Assembly: GCA_030062745.1 (NCBI GenBank) | Contig: CP099841.1 | Coordinates: forward strand, 27,965,398-28,029,397 | Direction: 5' to 3' | Origin: Capitulum mitella | Taxonomy: Eukaryota > Arthropoda > Thecostraca > Pollicipedomorpha > Pollicipedidae | DNA: 64,000 nucleotides | Shown here: positions 1 to 12,619 of the stretch, piece by piece | Layout: the number at the start of each line of letters is the position of its first letter | Numbering within the stretch: the first letter of the stretch is position 1 | Notes under the pieces: generated by a model | The model's database searches: none | Told to the model about the DNA's origin: nothing | Seen by the model: the letters and a program-made list of their open reading frames with translations, nothing else | Made by a program: the position numbers and the translations under genes

Positions 1-2150
1 AAAATAGTATTTCACATGAGTTTAATATTGGGAAGACTACACAGGATGCACCACACATGTACAAAAAAAAATTCATCCATTTTGGTTTTAGAAGTGACTG
101 CACCTAATGGTCTAATTGTAAGCTACTTTATCAGTAAACAAAAGTAAAAAGGTGCACAGAGTGGAGAAGAGGTGGGGGAGGAGTTTGTTTGTGGGATATT
201 GTGATTTCATCCATTCCACCTTACGACCAGCATAACAGGCCTAAGAAATGGAAGACAAGGTGATTTCATCCCACCTGCTTCCTTCAAATATGATTGTAGG
301 TCAAATTTGTAAAAAGTGAGAAATGCATGAAAACCTGGCTGTTTGCAAACTGGAAGCACGTATTATTCTTTCATTTTATTGTAATTTTCGTTTTATCAGA
401 ATTGTTGGAACTTGGTTGGAAATTGGTCTGAACTGTTCCAAAAACAACAACACTAGTGGTGGGTAGAAAAGTGTGTGAGATGCCAAGGAATGACAAACCA
501 AGCAGTGTGATTGCAAGATACAAGCGACATCACGTGTACTTTTGTCTCAAATGCAAAATCATGCTTATATCCTGGATTCAAATGACTGTTACTTCACCAT
601 GACAACCCCCCCCCCACATCTCCTCCAGTGTCCACAGAAAAACCGCTCCATATCTGGGAACATCGGAACACCTGGGTGGCAGGATCAATGTCCAGCATCA
701 AGTATAACTTAGCAAAGACTCTGATCCCTAAGTTACCCAATTCAGTGCATTGAAAGGAAATTGCAAAACAGGGTCCAGGAAAGCAAGCAGGCATGCTTTA
801 AAGTAAACAGGCTTAGGATCAATGTACATTACAGGCAAGTAATTTGGTAAGAGCAGATTTGCAATTGGCACAAGCCCACCATTTTTCAAATCAATAGGTA
901 CATTTCACATAATATGTAAGATATGAAAAACTTCAGCTCCTTGAAAGAAACATCCAGACACTACTCAAGCTACAGTACACTGAAAAAACTGACTGCAGTG
1001 GCAACTGATATTTCTCATGTGAAAAAAACAAACAATAGACCAGCTGCTCCAATTTGTAATAAGGTTAATGCTCCACAAAGCTAAAGTTGAAAGCAAGAAT
1101 GAACAAATTATTTCAGGCTTCAGTAATGCACACCATATACCATTTTAACCTAGAATATAAGCCACTAGCAAATAATACATGGTGGCTGCTTCACGAGAAC
1201 ACAAACTGTTTTGGTATTCGGTATTGGTAAGAGCTCACCTGCCCGTGCCTGGGCCTTCAGGCCTCAACAAGTCAAGAGAATGCTAGGCTCGTTAGCACAC
1301 AGAATTTATGGCAAAGTACCGCTATTTCGCAAAACGTGAAGCACTACAGAATTTGTGAAGTGGGGCTAAAAATATGTGTAAGGCATTCAGTTTTTGACAC
1401 GCCGACGGTGCGCCGTGTATGCCCAAGCACTTTGCATGCGCCGAAATGCATCAGGATATGGTAGCTTAAAATAAACTGCACTTACCCATTAAAACTTCTA
1501 CTTTTCGAAAATCCCTTGGATCTTTTCCCTCTTCCGCAGCGGGAGTTTGTGGGAAGAACGTTGGTGCTGCAGGAATGGCATAAGTAGAACTAATCGTCCC
1601 CTTGCTCGTTTAACGCCACGTTTTGCATCAAAATGATGAGCTTGCTTAATGCTTAATCCTCCTTCTTTTGAATCCAGGCATATTAGCAGGCGCCACCTAC
1701 AGCGTAATATTTGACCACTACGCCATCTATAAGTAGTCAGATACATTCGTCTGTGTTGCACGTCGAATGAGGTTCACATATGATTGGTAGCTGTATTTTT
1801 GTGTTTTTTTTGTGTATGCATGCATCCTCATTGTCCTCAGTTGATTTCATCAACCCGAGAAGGCTATCTTAGTCCTAGTCAGGTATTATGTGATATGATG
1901 AATCATTGTGATCACAAAGTAATTATAGGCAATCACATGGCTAAATATTTCCTAAAGTTCTTGGGGAGGAAGGGGGAGGAGGTACACACAGGATTTCAGA
2001 CCGTTTCTTTCCACTCATTTCCGGTTAGAACCGGGTGGTGCTACTAGCTTGTTACTGCTTTCCCGGTTCGCGAGGTCCATTGCTAACTATCATCGGTGTC
2101 GGCAGTAGATTTAGAAAAAAATAGCGGAGAGGGCATTTGGGTAAAAACTC
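1..2150. other. Gene-less interval, moderate GC
   Basis: No open frame here resembles a known protein; the longest are under 90 codons. Homopolymer C and A runs (C near 606-616, A near 66) are the only low-complexity features. I see no transposon ends or tandem arrays until the foldback-like element begins near 2154. Confidence 0.6.
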
Positions 2151-2153
2151 ATA

Positions 2154-2963
2154 TCTCAGAAGTTCGTCGGACAAAACTTCGTCGGACTTAAGTTCGTCGG
2201 ACAAAAGTTCGTCGTACTGAAGTTCGTTGTGTAAAAACTCGTTTAGGGCAGAAGTTCGTCCAGGACAAAAGTTCGTCGTGCAAAAGTATGTCGTGAAAAA
2301 GTTCGTCTAGGGCAAATGTTCGTCGAGGGTAAAAGTTCGTCGAGAACAAGAGCTCGTCCAGCACAAAAGTTCGCCTAGCGCAAAAGTTCGTCTTGCGGGA
2401 GTTCGTCTCGGGCAAGAGTTCGCATAAAGCAAAAGTTCCTGTGGGGAAAAGTTTGTCTAGGACAAAAGTCCGTCATGACGAAGCATGTCTAAAACAAGAG
2501 TTCTTCAAGGGCAAAAGTTCGTCTAGGACAAGTTCATCTCTCTAATGGAAAAAGTTCGCACTGCAAAAGGTTCGTACGGAAAAGGTTCTTAAGAAAACGG
2601 TTCGAGCGGGAAAACGTTCGTAACGAAAAAGGGTCGTAACAAAGAATTCATAAGCTTAAGGTTCGTATTGGAAAAGGAATGGGCCTAAAATAGTAACCTA
2701 CTTAAACCAACCTTACCTAACCTATCCCAACTTTTTGCCCTAGACGAGCTTTTGTCCCAGACGAGCTTTCGTCCAAAATTAATTTCCGGGAGACGAACTT
2801 TTGTCCTAGACGAACTTTTGTCCTGGGTGAACTTTGCCCATACGAACTTACGCGAGACAAACTTTTGCCCTTGACGAACTCTCGTCCGACGAACTTTTGT
2901 CCTTGCGAACTATTATCCAACGGACTATTTCCCTACGAGCTTTAGTCCGACGAAGTTCTGTCC
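2154..2963. mobile_element. Foldback-like element with subrepeat-built inverted arms
   Basis: The left arm (about 2154-2665) is a run of imperfect direct repeats around the word AAGTTCGTC, spaced roughly 15-21 bp. A short unique spacer (about 2666-2735) follows. The right arm (about 2736-2963) carries the same word inverted (GACGAACTTTTGTCC). The outer ends match as inverted repeats: 2169-2200 against the reverse complement of 2932-2963 gives 28 of 32 identities. Toward the spacer the left arm drifts to a related GGTTCGTA/AAAGG unit, and the two arms are unequal in length. Inverted arms made of short direct repeats are the hallmark of foldback elements (FB of Drosophila; Galileo-type P elements). 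No transposase frame is present, so it would be non-autonomous. It could instead be a minisatellite that underwent an inversion. Confidence 0.65.
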
Positions 2964-3017
2964 GAAAACCGCGGGGAGTGGTGTGACCCGAAGTGATTCT
3001 TGAAGTAGTGCAGAAAC

Positions 3018-3173
3018 CATGGTATTTAGCGTAACTGGGTCGTATGGGCAAGAAAGGGCACTCCTGCGTACCCATTAACAAGTAGGGGATTTAAAAAAAC
3101 CCATACGCCTAACGTTAAAATCCTTGAATATTGGAGGACCGGATCCCCCCCCCCATCCCGATTGTCAGTCATG
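3018..3173 (-). mobile_element. MITE family D, copy 1
   Basis: Read on the minus strand it starts CATGACTGACAATC (3173 downward), continues through a G-run and a CCTCCAATATTCAAGG segment, then an AACGTTAGGCGTATGG core (about 3108-3123). It ends at a CCATGG near 3017-3022. The same order of blocks occurs at 25620-25776 and 63132-63267. No coding capacity. The 3' part is diverged, so the outer boundary near 3018 is approximate. Confidence 0.5.
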
Positions 3174-4174
3174 GATGATTAACATGTTTACTGAGAAATC
3201 TGTGACATTATTGCTGTAGTATTATAGTGATGTAGTATTATAGTTAAATCTATCGTTATGTTAGACTTGCTTCTTGTCATACTGTTTTATACAGATAGCA
3301 GCAGTCAACGCAGTCCGCGGCTCTGCAGCAACTAATCCGCTCCAACACTCAACCCCGCACTCTCCAGAGCCAGACTGCCGCCCGCCCGCACGGGCCGTCC
3401 AACGCTGACCCCAGGAACGCGTTCAGAAACCAACTCGATCGTTTATCAAGTTACCCTTCTGTGTCAAAACATCGTTGAGTGGCAAGGTCCATTTTTCAGT
3501 AGATATGGGAGTAAATTCAACCTTGCTACGAACCGCAGGAAGGAAACACGTGGTGACCTTGTCAGTGATGTTCGTCAGTTTATGAACGCAGCTCAGGTCA
3601 TGCGTCTCGGGCCCTCAGGCCACTAGCCGGCGCCGGCCGTCAAGCGACCCTGCCGACCCCAGGTCACGTGCTCCGGACCCTCGGGCTACCGGGCACCGCC
3701 AGCCGGCACCGCGAGCGGGCGGCGGCCAGCACGACTGTCGCGATTCGGCCGAACTCCTGCCTTTTAATCGTTACTAGCATGTTTATACTTAATTGCATAT
3801 AGCTGGCATATCATAATAGTGACGTACGCTGCAAAAGGGCTTACCCAGCAATCCAAAACTTCAGGGCAACGTATGCCGAAGAGGTCCATATCTTTCTGCA
3901 CAACGTCCAAAAACGCGATATGGAAAGAACTTAAAAGAATCCGCAACAGGTGGGGAGCGCGACCACTCCGGCTTTCGACGTATCCAATGGTTCACACAAA
4001 TTAAAAGGCTTCTTCTTTTATTCCCATCTTGTCTTTTTGAGCAGATTTGGCGTGTTCAAGTATTTAGTTCTGCAGAAGTTAAAGTTCCGTTGCGGCAGTT
4101 TCATGACCACTTAACTGCGAATAATCACGTATTGCTTCTTATCCTTCACCGCAATCTCGGAACCTGTTTTCTTG
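3174..4174. other. Gene-less interval with small GC-rich patch
   Basis: A GC-rich patch at about 3600-3750 contains a GTCACGTGC E-box-like site. The rest is unremarkable. Open frames are about 60 codons and overlap on both strands. Confidence 0.5.
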
Positions 4175-4447
4175 CCAAGGACTGGATGTCGTAGAAGGGG
4201 GAGGGCCATCCGGGCCAAAGCCGCCCCCTCTCCCGTTGGAGAAGAGAAGACATGTCTTTTGGCCCCTCCACCTCCGGACAATGAATCGCATTTTTTTTTT
4301 AAGACGATATTTTCTTAAATGCATCTGAATTCTCGAAAATGACGAAACAAAGTGGCCGAAATCCGGGGAGAAAGCAGCATTTGGGGGTCGGCAAGGGTAC
4401 ACGGATGGAGATTTGCCCATTAGAACATGACCTGGATCTACCATTGG
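4175..4447 (+). mobile_element. Non-autonomous DNA transposon family A, copy 1 (about 273 bp)
   Basis: It begins CCAAGGACTGGATG and ends CCTGGATCTACCATTGG, giving imperfect terminal inverted repeats around an ATCCAGG core. Internal blocks shared with copies at 27448-27704 and 44918-45186 include a CCGGAC word, AACAAAGTGGCCGAAATCC (shared with the 27.4-kb copy) and CATTTGGGGGT followed by an ACGGATGGAGATTTG-like block. A long T run (4291-4300) sits in the middle. It has no coding capacity. Confidence 0.6.
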
Positions 4448-6636
4448 TCAAGACCATTATATAGAGGAAGGAGTGGAGGGAAGCTGAGAGATTTTAAGGC
4501 TATTTTTCTCTAGCCATAAATTACTGTGGTATGGTAAATCATTCTCTGGGTCAGTTTTTCTATCCGATGTCCGTAGACTCTCGTTAAAACCCTAAATTTT
4601 GACGCAGCAGCCCTCTCAACTAACAACAGGGTTTCATCCATGGAGGAGAAGGTACATATCTACTTTTTCATTCTTATGCGTTGACCATATGGTATTGCAA
4701 GTAAACAAATGCTCCAAGATCTGTCCAGGCACTCCCTCTACATTTTTTAATTCTTTTGTTTGGAGAAGAGCCCAAAAACACCGAAGCATGCACCCCAGAC
4801 TCCTGACCACTAAAAGAATGGGAAGAGAAACATAAAATTACATCGTACAAGACACGCATTAGGCGATGCTGGCAGTGGGTAGCTTTCTTTAGATTCGTCG
4901 ACTCATAAGCAGCTTATTCACATGGACTTAAATGTGCTAAGTGGCACATTTTTGCGTTTATAAATAGCAGGTTTTTGAAGCTCGAGGTAATCAGCAAACA
5001 TCAGTACCCTTGCAGCTAGCCTAAGGCCACAAAACCTTGACCCTGAAATAACTACGTTGCGCTATACCTTTTATTCGTGACTGTCTATCGAATATGATAT
5101 CTGTCACGTCATACAATTTTCTTTCGTCATGAAAATGCTTAAGACCTTTAGGAAATTGCCCGATTGCGCGTAAAAGGAAATTCGGCGAGTGCGTCTGATG
5201 GTTTTTGTCTCTCGAGCTATGTCCGAAGAATGTCGGTGATTGACGGTTGCCACGGGCAGAGGTCCTCTCTGATGAAGTCTTCTCCTTGCCTCCCCGTGCA
5301 CGCCAAATGAAAACACCCATTCTCGCAATCTGACGCTCAAATCGTGTCAGAGCTACAGTAGTAGATATAGTAAGAAACGCAAACTCGTTACGAGCTCTGT
5401 CACCAGCCCATAACGACTGAGATCGTCATCTCCGCCCAATGGACTGTTATTCACCCAACATTTCGACGGCTTATTTTCCCAGCACAGATCAAGCATTCAT
5501 GGGCCTGAGAATATGCCAACGCTGCAGTTATGCATGACAAATGCGTCGCACCCGCGAAAACCCATGATTCATAGCTTGATTTCCGTGGGATTATCTGTAG
5601 ATTTGTTGCATGTCTGCGAACTGGCCCTGCAGAAACGGAGGAAGGTCGTTCAGAACGACAAGGCGTTTTCACCTGGCAGCATGTGGTGGTTATGCTCCCT
5701 CGTCATAAAATGCGAGTGAATAAAAATCCCCGGACCAACGCAATTGTCTGCCCGTGGTTTGCCTCTTCCCTGAAGTCATGGTTGGGTGTTAATGGCGCAG
5801 TTTGGAGTCGGTCTGTGGGGTCACTTTCGGTTGACGGTGCTGCGCAGTTCTGCTCGGAAGATAAGCGGCCGTGCGGGACAGATATTGCGCCGCATGTGCA
5901 ACTGTGCAATATTTCCGAGTGGTACTCAGCAAGATTTCAGGCCACTTCGCAGAGCGCCATCCACTTCGTCATAACTACGTGACACCTCATCCGCTTAATG
6001 CTTACTTCATATGTAACAATTCGTCTCCCTGAAGGTTCTTCGGCACGCGTCCTCCGCGCCGTGATATCTTCGCAGCTGTCATCTGCTCTGTCACGCTTCG
6101 AAACGCGTCGTCCGCTCCGTACTAGCTCTGACATTAGTCATCCACTCTGTAATAGTCATGTGAAGCGGTGGTTGTTGCCAGGCGGCTGTCCAATACAGCG
6201 CACTCCCACCTGCAATGAGCCCCCGTCCCACGTTTGGGGCGCGAGGTGAGGCGCCATCTGCTGGAGGGCTCGGCTATTACTTGACGATTGTACTTGATAC
6301 TGAGTGCATGTGCCTTTTAGTTTTTTAGCTTACGTGCATGACTTTTACCCGCATGCCGCTCCTTTCTTTTAGCTTCTGGCGTTGGGCCGGAACAGCCACG
6401 ATTGTATTGTGGATTGCCCAAATATCTGTGTATTGTCTGTTGTGTACTGGGGTACGTCATACACTTCCTTATATCTACGTAACGCGACCTGCACCACATT
6501 GCCTACGTGACGCGTCGTCCTTTCCGACATATATGCAAGCCGGTCATCATAAACATGGTCATCCTCTCGGTAACAACTATGTAATGCGTCACATGCGTGG
6601 CGTGTTACGTGTTTATCATGTACGTGTTCATGAGTG

Positions 6637-6638
<2 letters not shown>
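4448..6638. other. Gene-less interval
   Basis: Frames of up to 101 codons overlap each other on both strands and show no recognisable domain. A loose repetition of CGTCATCCGCTCTG-like phrases occurs at about 5965-6165 (cattcgtcata, cgcgtcgtcc, tagtcatccactctg), possibly an old degenerate tandem array. Nothing else is supported. Confidence 0.45.
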
Positions 6639-6673
<35 letters not shown>

Positions 6674-6720
6674 ATATATATGTATGTATGTATGTATATA
6701 TATATAATATATATATATTT
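6639..6720. repeat. (TA)n / (TATG)n microsatellite
   Basis: Alternating TA from 6639 is interrupted by short TGTG and TATG blocks and continues to about 6720. Confidence 0.9.
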
Positions 6721-7311
6721 AAATGACGGTATAAATAAAGTACGTGATCATGTGTGAGAATATAGGTTGACTGGTTTGATACAGATTGCGTTTGATTAGT
6801 TCACAGGGTTTTCGGTACGTACGGATAAGTAAATCGATAAGTCCACGTAATGGGGTCAATAACGGATGTCGGGAATAAAAACGCGTTGTTTCTCCATAAT
6901 CGTGATAAACGCAGTTCAGACCCCCAACATTCTGTCCACAAGTTCACACAGAATCTACAGGTTTTAGCTGGCGGCATTGGCAACACTGCTTGCCTCCCAC
7001 GCGGTAGTTCAGACTGTCGAGCTCGCCATGTTGAAAATGGACCGCTTTGTGTGAGCGGCTCTGAATGCCACTGCCGACCGTGGCGAGCTGCTCACGGCCA
7101 TCGAATAGCACGGCACGAGCGACGAGCGGCCCTGCGGCCACAGTCACGGCTGCAACAGGACGGACGAGGGCAATGCGTGCTCCGGAGCCGGCAGACAATG
7201 GAACACGTCCTTGTGGGCTCCCAAGCTGGCATGCGATGGTCAGAAGTGACCATGTGGACTCCAAAGGCTGCAGGCGGTGGGAAACATCCATGTGGGCTTC
7301 AAAACCGGCAA

Positions 7312-7488
7312 ATCAGGGGCGCCTTCAGGACTTCTCTGAGGGGCTGCCCGGAGTAAAGGATGTACCAGATATTTAAGAGACCACCGCCTCCTACCGCACC
7401 CTCCTTCGCCGTCTTCCCTCTTCCCTTCTTCCCTCCCTCCCAAGGGGGATAGGCCCGCGGTCCTGTCTCCCCTGAATGCGCCTTTGAT
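7312..7488. mobile_element. Short TIR element (about 177 bp)
   Basis: The ends are inverted repeats. ATCAGGGGCGCCTTCAGG at 7312-7329 pairs with the reverse complement of 7471-7488 (ATCAAAGGCGCATTCAGG), 15 of 18 identical. The interior is polypyrimidine-rich on the plus strand (about 7405-7440). There is no coding capacity. Ends of the form CAGGGGCG...ATCCAGG are common in small non-autonomous DNA transposons of invertebrates; superfamily assignment is not possible here. The element could be a truncated derivative. Confidence 0.55.
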
Positions 7489-9780
7489 AGGGCGTGGCCA
7501 TACGAGCCGCACGTCGGCAGGAGACAGAACACGCCCATGCCGGCCCCAAAGCCGGCGGCCGGGCGTGGCGCGAACTCGGCATGCAGACGGCGTCCAGTCT
7601 GCCGGACGTTGTTTTCCACTCCCAGAGTACAATGTCTTGTAGCTACACGGTGTGTGGCGGCGACGACGAGTGACGGGGAAAAACAGCACCGCTCGGCGGC
7701 GGGCGGCCGCTTCTATATCGCCGAGCGGCTGCCACTGGGAGCCGCAGACTGACGAATGAGGTTCCGAGCTCGTGCCAACATCAGACGGGGAGTTAAAAGA
7801 TACTGGAGAACTCCTTGAAACTAAAGAGCGCTGGCCAAATGACCTGTTGCGTGGCAAAAAGCTTTTAAGTTGTCAATCTCCCCAACATCTCAGTCCATAC
7901 AGCCAACATCTGCAACACGGTTTTGCAAGATGATAATGAGCTCATTAAACGTCTCCAGAGGTATGGTTTCCTATCTCTTTGCGGGTGCTCCGGCACTCAC
8001 AACGTGGAAATGGGCATCCACAGTACGATTTGAGTACCCACAATTTAAATGATGTTTAAATGTTGAAATATACTTACACTCTCAGTCCCATGACGTTAAC
8101 CACCTAAAGTCAACTTTTGAACAATAATGAGAACTCATTTACTCCACTGTCACCCAGCAGTTGCTTTTCCCCACCACCCTTCAAGTAACATTGTGTCAAG
8201 CCGGTCCTGGAGGAAGGTCCGCCGCCATTAAAGGGAGTGCATCTACTCAAATCGTGATTTTTTAACGGCGCACGTAATAATGAAGGGGATATTTTTAGGA
8301 ATCAAAGCGTAGGTACCATTCATTCTTGCCAACTCGTTCTAGTCTGTTGATATTTTACTGCGGTAAGTGAGTACGCTGGTTGCCAGCCCAAGTTTAATCC
8401 ATTCACCCGGTTTTGTTTTCAACACTAAAATCGCCGATGAATCGGGTTAGCGTATCGTTAGCCTCAGCGATGTCGAAGCGTACATCAGTTTGAGAACACC
8501 AAAATTATGAAGGCGGCATCATGGATTTAGGCAAGTACCGCTGCTGTTCTTCCAATCTCCCTCGCAGTTATGTATGATGTGAATAGGTCGGAATACGTCA
8601 GCGATATTTGTCAAAACAATCGTCGCTGCCGTTTGTAACTGCATGTGGTACAGCAAGGCAGAGTGTTGGGTAAGCATCGGGTGCGTTCAATGTTTGCCTA
8701 CGTATTTTCCGCTCGCCGATTGGCTCTTTTCTCTAGTATTTTGTAATGTGTTTTGCCTACCGATTTCACTTTCAATAAATACAATAACTAAAATGCATGA
8801 AACATCGGCCTAAGATGGTCAAAATCCACTTTCATTTACATGATAATTCACAACAATCGTAAATATTCCCCGGAATGCGTTTTTGGGACAACGGAAAAAA
8901 CAGATGTGTTCCCTTCAAGGACGTCGCCGCCAGAAAGCTATCTCTGATTTACGGAAGCCATCCTTCCGTGATTTACCTCCCATAATACCTTTCCAAACTC
9001 ATTTCTGCGAACTTAAGGCATAAACGCCTGTCACGACCCCTTCCCCTTCCGATACGCAATGTCTGGATGTCCCCATATGCGTTTTGGACACCCACAGCCA
9101 TTTTCCGAAAACCACACCTATGTACATCTCTTGCATCGTTTGGAAGACTTAGTATACGCTGCAATGAGAAACCATCAAGACTAGACACCCAGAGAATAAC
9201 GAATAAGAAAAAATGGACAGAACTATCCCGTTGTATATTTTGGCGGTTTCCATCGCTTCCAAATGAATTTGAATTGTCAGAATTCGCGCGTCGGTGTAGA
9301 AATTCAAGAACGCAAGAGAGGGAGAAGGCAGGCTGTGTCATTGTATCATGCTTCTTTCTGTTTAAAGAAATAAATAACGATCTTTGTTTTTTAGGAGTAA
9401 TGGGAGGTGAAATGTTGGCATATTGTCTGTGTGGCCTTGATAAGCTGATGGTAGCGCCGTATTCAATAGCTATGAAACGCAGCCCACGCACGCGACAGAA
9501 GCATTTGTTCTATGAAACAGTCAAAGCATGTGCATTGCAAATGAAGAAGGATAACGTAAAACACATGTTGTGTGTTATGCAGCGCTGAACTCAAAGCAAA
9601 GCATAACGGATTTGGTCCTGTTATGGATGTCATTTGAATTGTGACTACATGTGGCTTTTACCAACTGCGCAGGAGATCGTCTATCTTGCAGCCTCCGCCA
9701 CCGCAGCTTGAACCGGGCCGAGAGGATAATATGCTGATGGATCGTGAATGTATCGCCATGCAGTGACTGGTCACGTGCAT
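7489..9780. other. Gene-less interval with two opposed open frames
   Basis: At 8973-9588 both strands stay open for about 172 codons (minus 8973-9491, plus 9067-9588). Neither translation shows a recognisable domain, and mutual openness points to a low local density of stop codons rather than a gene. A GC-rich start (7500-7780) grades into AT-moderate DNA. No repeats were recognised. Confidence 0.4.
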
Positions 9781-9784
9781 AAAT

Positions 9785-10460
9785 GGCTGCGAGGTGGCGG
9801 AGAAGCGTCCCTCGGGGCCTGAGCGCCGCGGTTTATCTGAACGTCCTGATGCAAGCTTGACCCAGTCTGCGGCGTCGCAGCACGCACGGTCGTCTGCGGT
9901 CATGACTTATGCAGCCCGGCCGCCGCGACAGCACAATGTCCGTTGCATAAGCGGACGCGCTGTGTGGAGAGCTCCATGCGGAAGGTGTCACCGCCTGGCA
10001 CCGTCGGACGGCCGGCGTCGAATCGGCGTGGGCTCGGCCGTTCCGAGTGCATGTCATGCATGCTGAGCGCGCTCTTCCGTCGGGGCCGGTCAGACACACA
10101 AAAACGTCACCGCCGCCGACGCCCTCTCAGGTCCGGGGACGACCCGACCGAGCGGTCCAAGGCGCGGGGGATGGGGGCAGACGGCCAACTGTCGCCGGCT
10201 GCTCCGTCCAGCAGACAGCAGCAGATGGCAGTCCGCCGCCGGCTGCTCTGTTCGACAGGCGGCTCTCCGCCGCCGCCGGCTGCTCTGTTCGACAGGCGTC
10301 TCTCCGCCGCCGCCGGCTGTTTTGACGGTCGCCGTCCGGGCTGTGTTCTCAGCGCGGAAGCGTGCGGTCGCTGCAGGGACAGTGGGTTCCGTCTTCCTGT
10401 CCGGGCAGACGGCCGGAAAGGGACACGAAAAATATTGGGTTGTCGGCCCAGGTGGGCTAC
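9785..10460. other. GC-rich island
   Basis: Visibly GC- and CpG-rich sequence starting sharply after AT-moderate DNA. It contains a 37-bp tandem array (10197-10320). Several long frames overlap on both strands and are a consequence of low stop frequency. It may mark a CpG-island promoter, but no adjacent gene is seen. Confidence 0.5.
10197..10320. repeat. 37-bp minisatellite
   Basis: The block GGCTGCTCTGTTCGACAGGC occurs at 10241 and 10278, and its start recurs at 10315, a 37-bp period. A diverged earlier unit begins at 10197 (44 bp before). The linker is a CCGCCGCC run. Confidence 0.85.
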
Positions 10461-10954
10461 GGTCCGCAGCCCCCCAAGGCCAATACATGTCCAGCACTGA
10501 CACGCCCACTCTTCGTGGATTGTCTCGCAGTGGAGAAATCGAGGAAAGTTTTCAGCGTGGATGCCCTGTCTGGGATCCGGCTGAGGCTAGAATAAGTCTC
10601 TGATAGAAAAGTTCCGGTTGTTTGGGTTCAGGCAAATCGCACTTGTTCTAGTTCCCGCCAGCGGCGCCCACGAGCAAGCAAGTTGGCTGACTCGTTCACC
10701 AGAACTTGGGATAGAGATTTCCAGCGATATTCTACAGCAGGAACAAAGGAAACATACACACAATAGTTAGCTAATGTTCGAACGTAACGTCGGGTCTTCT
10801 TGTTTCTGGAAGCATCTAGACAGAAAAGCGCATGCGATAGGGCCTACGGACACGGTCCACCTCGGAAGAGAAAGAAATGGCAGCGACGAGAAAAAAAGCA
10901 TGGAATGAGGAGTAAGTTTCGTGAACGTTTCATATATCTTTTATCTCCGTAGTT

Positions 10955-10990
10955 CCCCCCCCCCCCCGGAAAACCCTGGATGCGTCCTTG
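10955..10990 (-). mobile_element. Solo transposon end
   Basis: On the minus strand from 10990 the sequence reads CAAGGACGCATCCAGGG followed by a long G run. This resembles the right terminus of the 7312-7488 element (CAAAGGCGCATTCAGG). No matching partner end was found nearby, so it is at most a truncated relic. Confidence 0.3.
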
Positions 10991-11402
10991 TATGGATGCG
11001 TAGGTATATGCGCTCCAGCTCTAGTGAAGTCCAGTCGGGTATGACCGGGTCATGTCGGTTCGGGTGAGCTCTAACCAGGTACGTGTCGGTTCAGGTCTGG
11101 CGCGGTCCCGTTTGGCCAGGTGATTCCATCTCTGTGCGGTCCAGCAGCGTCAGCTGGTGAAGTGACACATCTGACAGGGGCGGACCGAAGTCGTCGACCT
11201 GCCCCTGCCCCTGGTCCCTGATGCAGGGGCGTGGTTGAACTTCCCCGGAGTCGGCGGAATGCAAAGGAGCCCGACCCTGATCCCTAGACAAGAATCGTGC
11301 TGAAGTCTGCCGGAGCTGGTGAAAAATCAGGAACGCTCACACTGATCTTTCAGGGGAGAAGAGCAGACAAGACATCAGCGCGCCATGCAGATGTCTTGTT
11401 CG

Positions 11403-11434
11403 TGACTCAATGACTCAATGACTCAACGACTCAA
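11403..11434. repeat. 8-bp array TGACTCAA x4
   Basis: Four head-to-tail 8-mers (three TGACTCAA, one CGACTCAA). Each TGACTCA is a perfect AP-1 (TRE) word; the array may be a regulatory cluster or simply a microsatellite. Confidence 0.75.
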
Positions 11435-11439
11435 TGATG

Positions 11440-12600
11440 TTCAACATTCACTTGGGCGTGTTCCCGCCACCCAGTGCTCGATCACCGGGTTCGTTGCCAA
11501 GGGTCTGCAGTGTTATTTGCCATAATCACTGTTTATTTATGAGTCGCTAAGGTTCTGATATCGGTGAACCACGAGCAAACTCGACATTCCGGTTTCGTCA
11601 GAGATTTGCAAAGACCCGAAGCTCGTGTTAACATGACATCACGACGCGCTCGGACCGGTCGTCGCGTTCGCCGGCTCCCCAGCCAGCACCCGACCGTGTT
11701 TCGCGCTGCTCTTGCGCAACGAGGGGCATTTTCTCGGTCGATGCATGACGGTGACATCAGGCGGGACCCGATGGTCTGAGCCACAGGCTCTCTGATCACC
11801 CCTGGCTCACTGGAGGCGGACAGGGCTCGGCGCAGCTCGGCTCAGCGGCCCGAGCTCGACACCGCGCAACAAGGCGCATAGCTGCCGAGGCTCCCGGTAC
11901 GTGACGGTCAGCGGGACCTCGCCGGGCCGTCACGTGCCGTCGCTCGTGACGACCGAGCGCCGGCGTCGTGCGCCCGGCTGAAGCCGCCTGGTGGACCTGA
12001 CAACCGGCCACGGCTGCTGGAGGTGATGGATGCGCTGCTGTAATCTGTCGGGCCAGCCACGAGCGCCGTTTTGTCAAAATTATTGATAGGGCTCAAGCGG
12101 GTTTTTGGCCAGTCCATTCCAGTCAATGTCTACTGACGCGATGGGCCAAACAGTGATGTGGCCCGGGCCCCTCCTGACGTAGACAAAGCGACGCCCCTTA
12201 GTCAGTCTCGCCGGCCACGTCCCCCTTTCTCCCATCCATCTGACAGGAAAGACGCATATGCTGCCAGCATATGACTCACTCCCAAGTTCCTCTAGCTCAA
12301 TGCAAACATCAGTGCAAACACCTCAAAGCACTTAAAAAAGTAAACAGTACAATGTTGTCATAGCTTCTTTCGGAGCGACGTGGGACCCGAAAGTCGAGGT
12401 TTTGTGAAGCCACAGGTTGTCTTGCGCAGGCAGGGAGTACATACTCCGCGGAATCTTTAAGGTCTCGCAGCTGGTCAGGGCCCCCGGCTGGTGGCAGCTG
12501 GCCAGTTTTCCACCGAGAGCGCCGACCGGGTAGCATATACTTCCTGCCCCGTTTCCTGGTCGGAGCCTCTGCAGGTCGGCTGCCGCCAAAGTCGGGTCGG
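11440..12600. other. Gene-less interval, partly GC-rich
   Basis: A GC-rich segment spans about 11800-12080. At 12255-12273 there is a perfect small palindrome (CATATGCTG, one base, CAGCATATG). The overlapping frames have no recognisable products. Confidence 0.45.
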
Positions 12601-12619
12601 AATGTCAGCTGACAGTCGC

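Noticed and set aside
2700-2730. CCTTACCTAACCT words as telomeric repeat
   Set aside because: Too short and irregular; no tandem TTAGG array is present.
2154-2963. CRISPR-like spaced repeats
   Set aside because: Repeats are imperfect, spacers are only a few bases, and orientation inverts midway; the genome is eukaryotic.
8973-9588. Opposed frames of 172 and 173 codons as a possible gene
   Set aside because: Both strands are open over the same DNA and neither product is recognised; no splice or start context supports one over the other.
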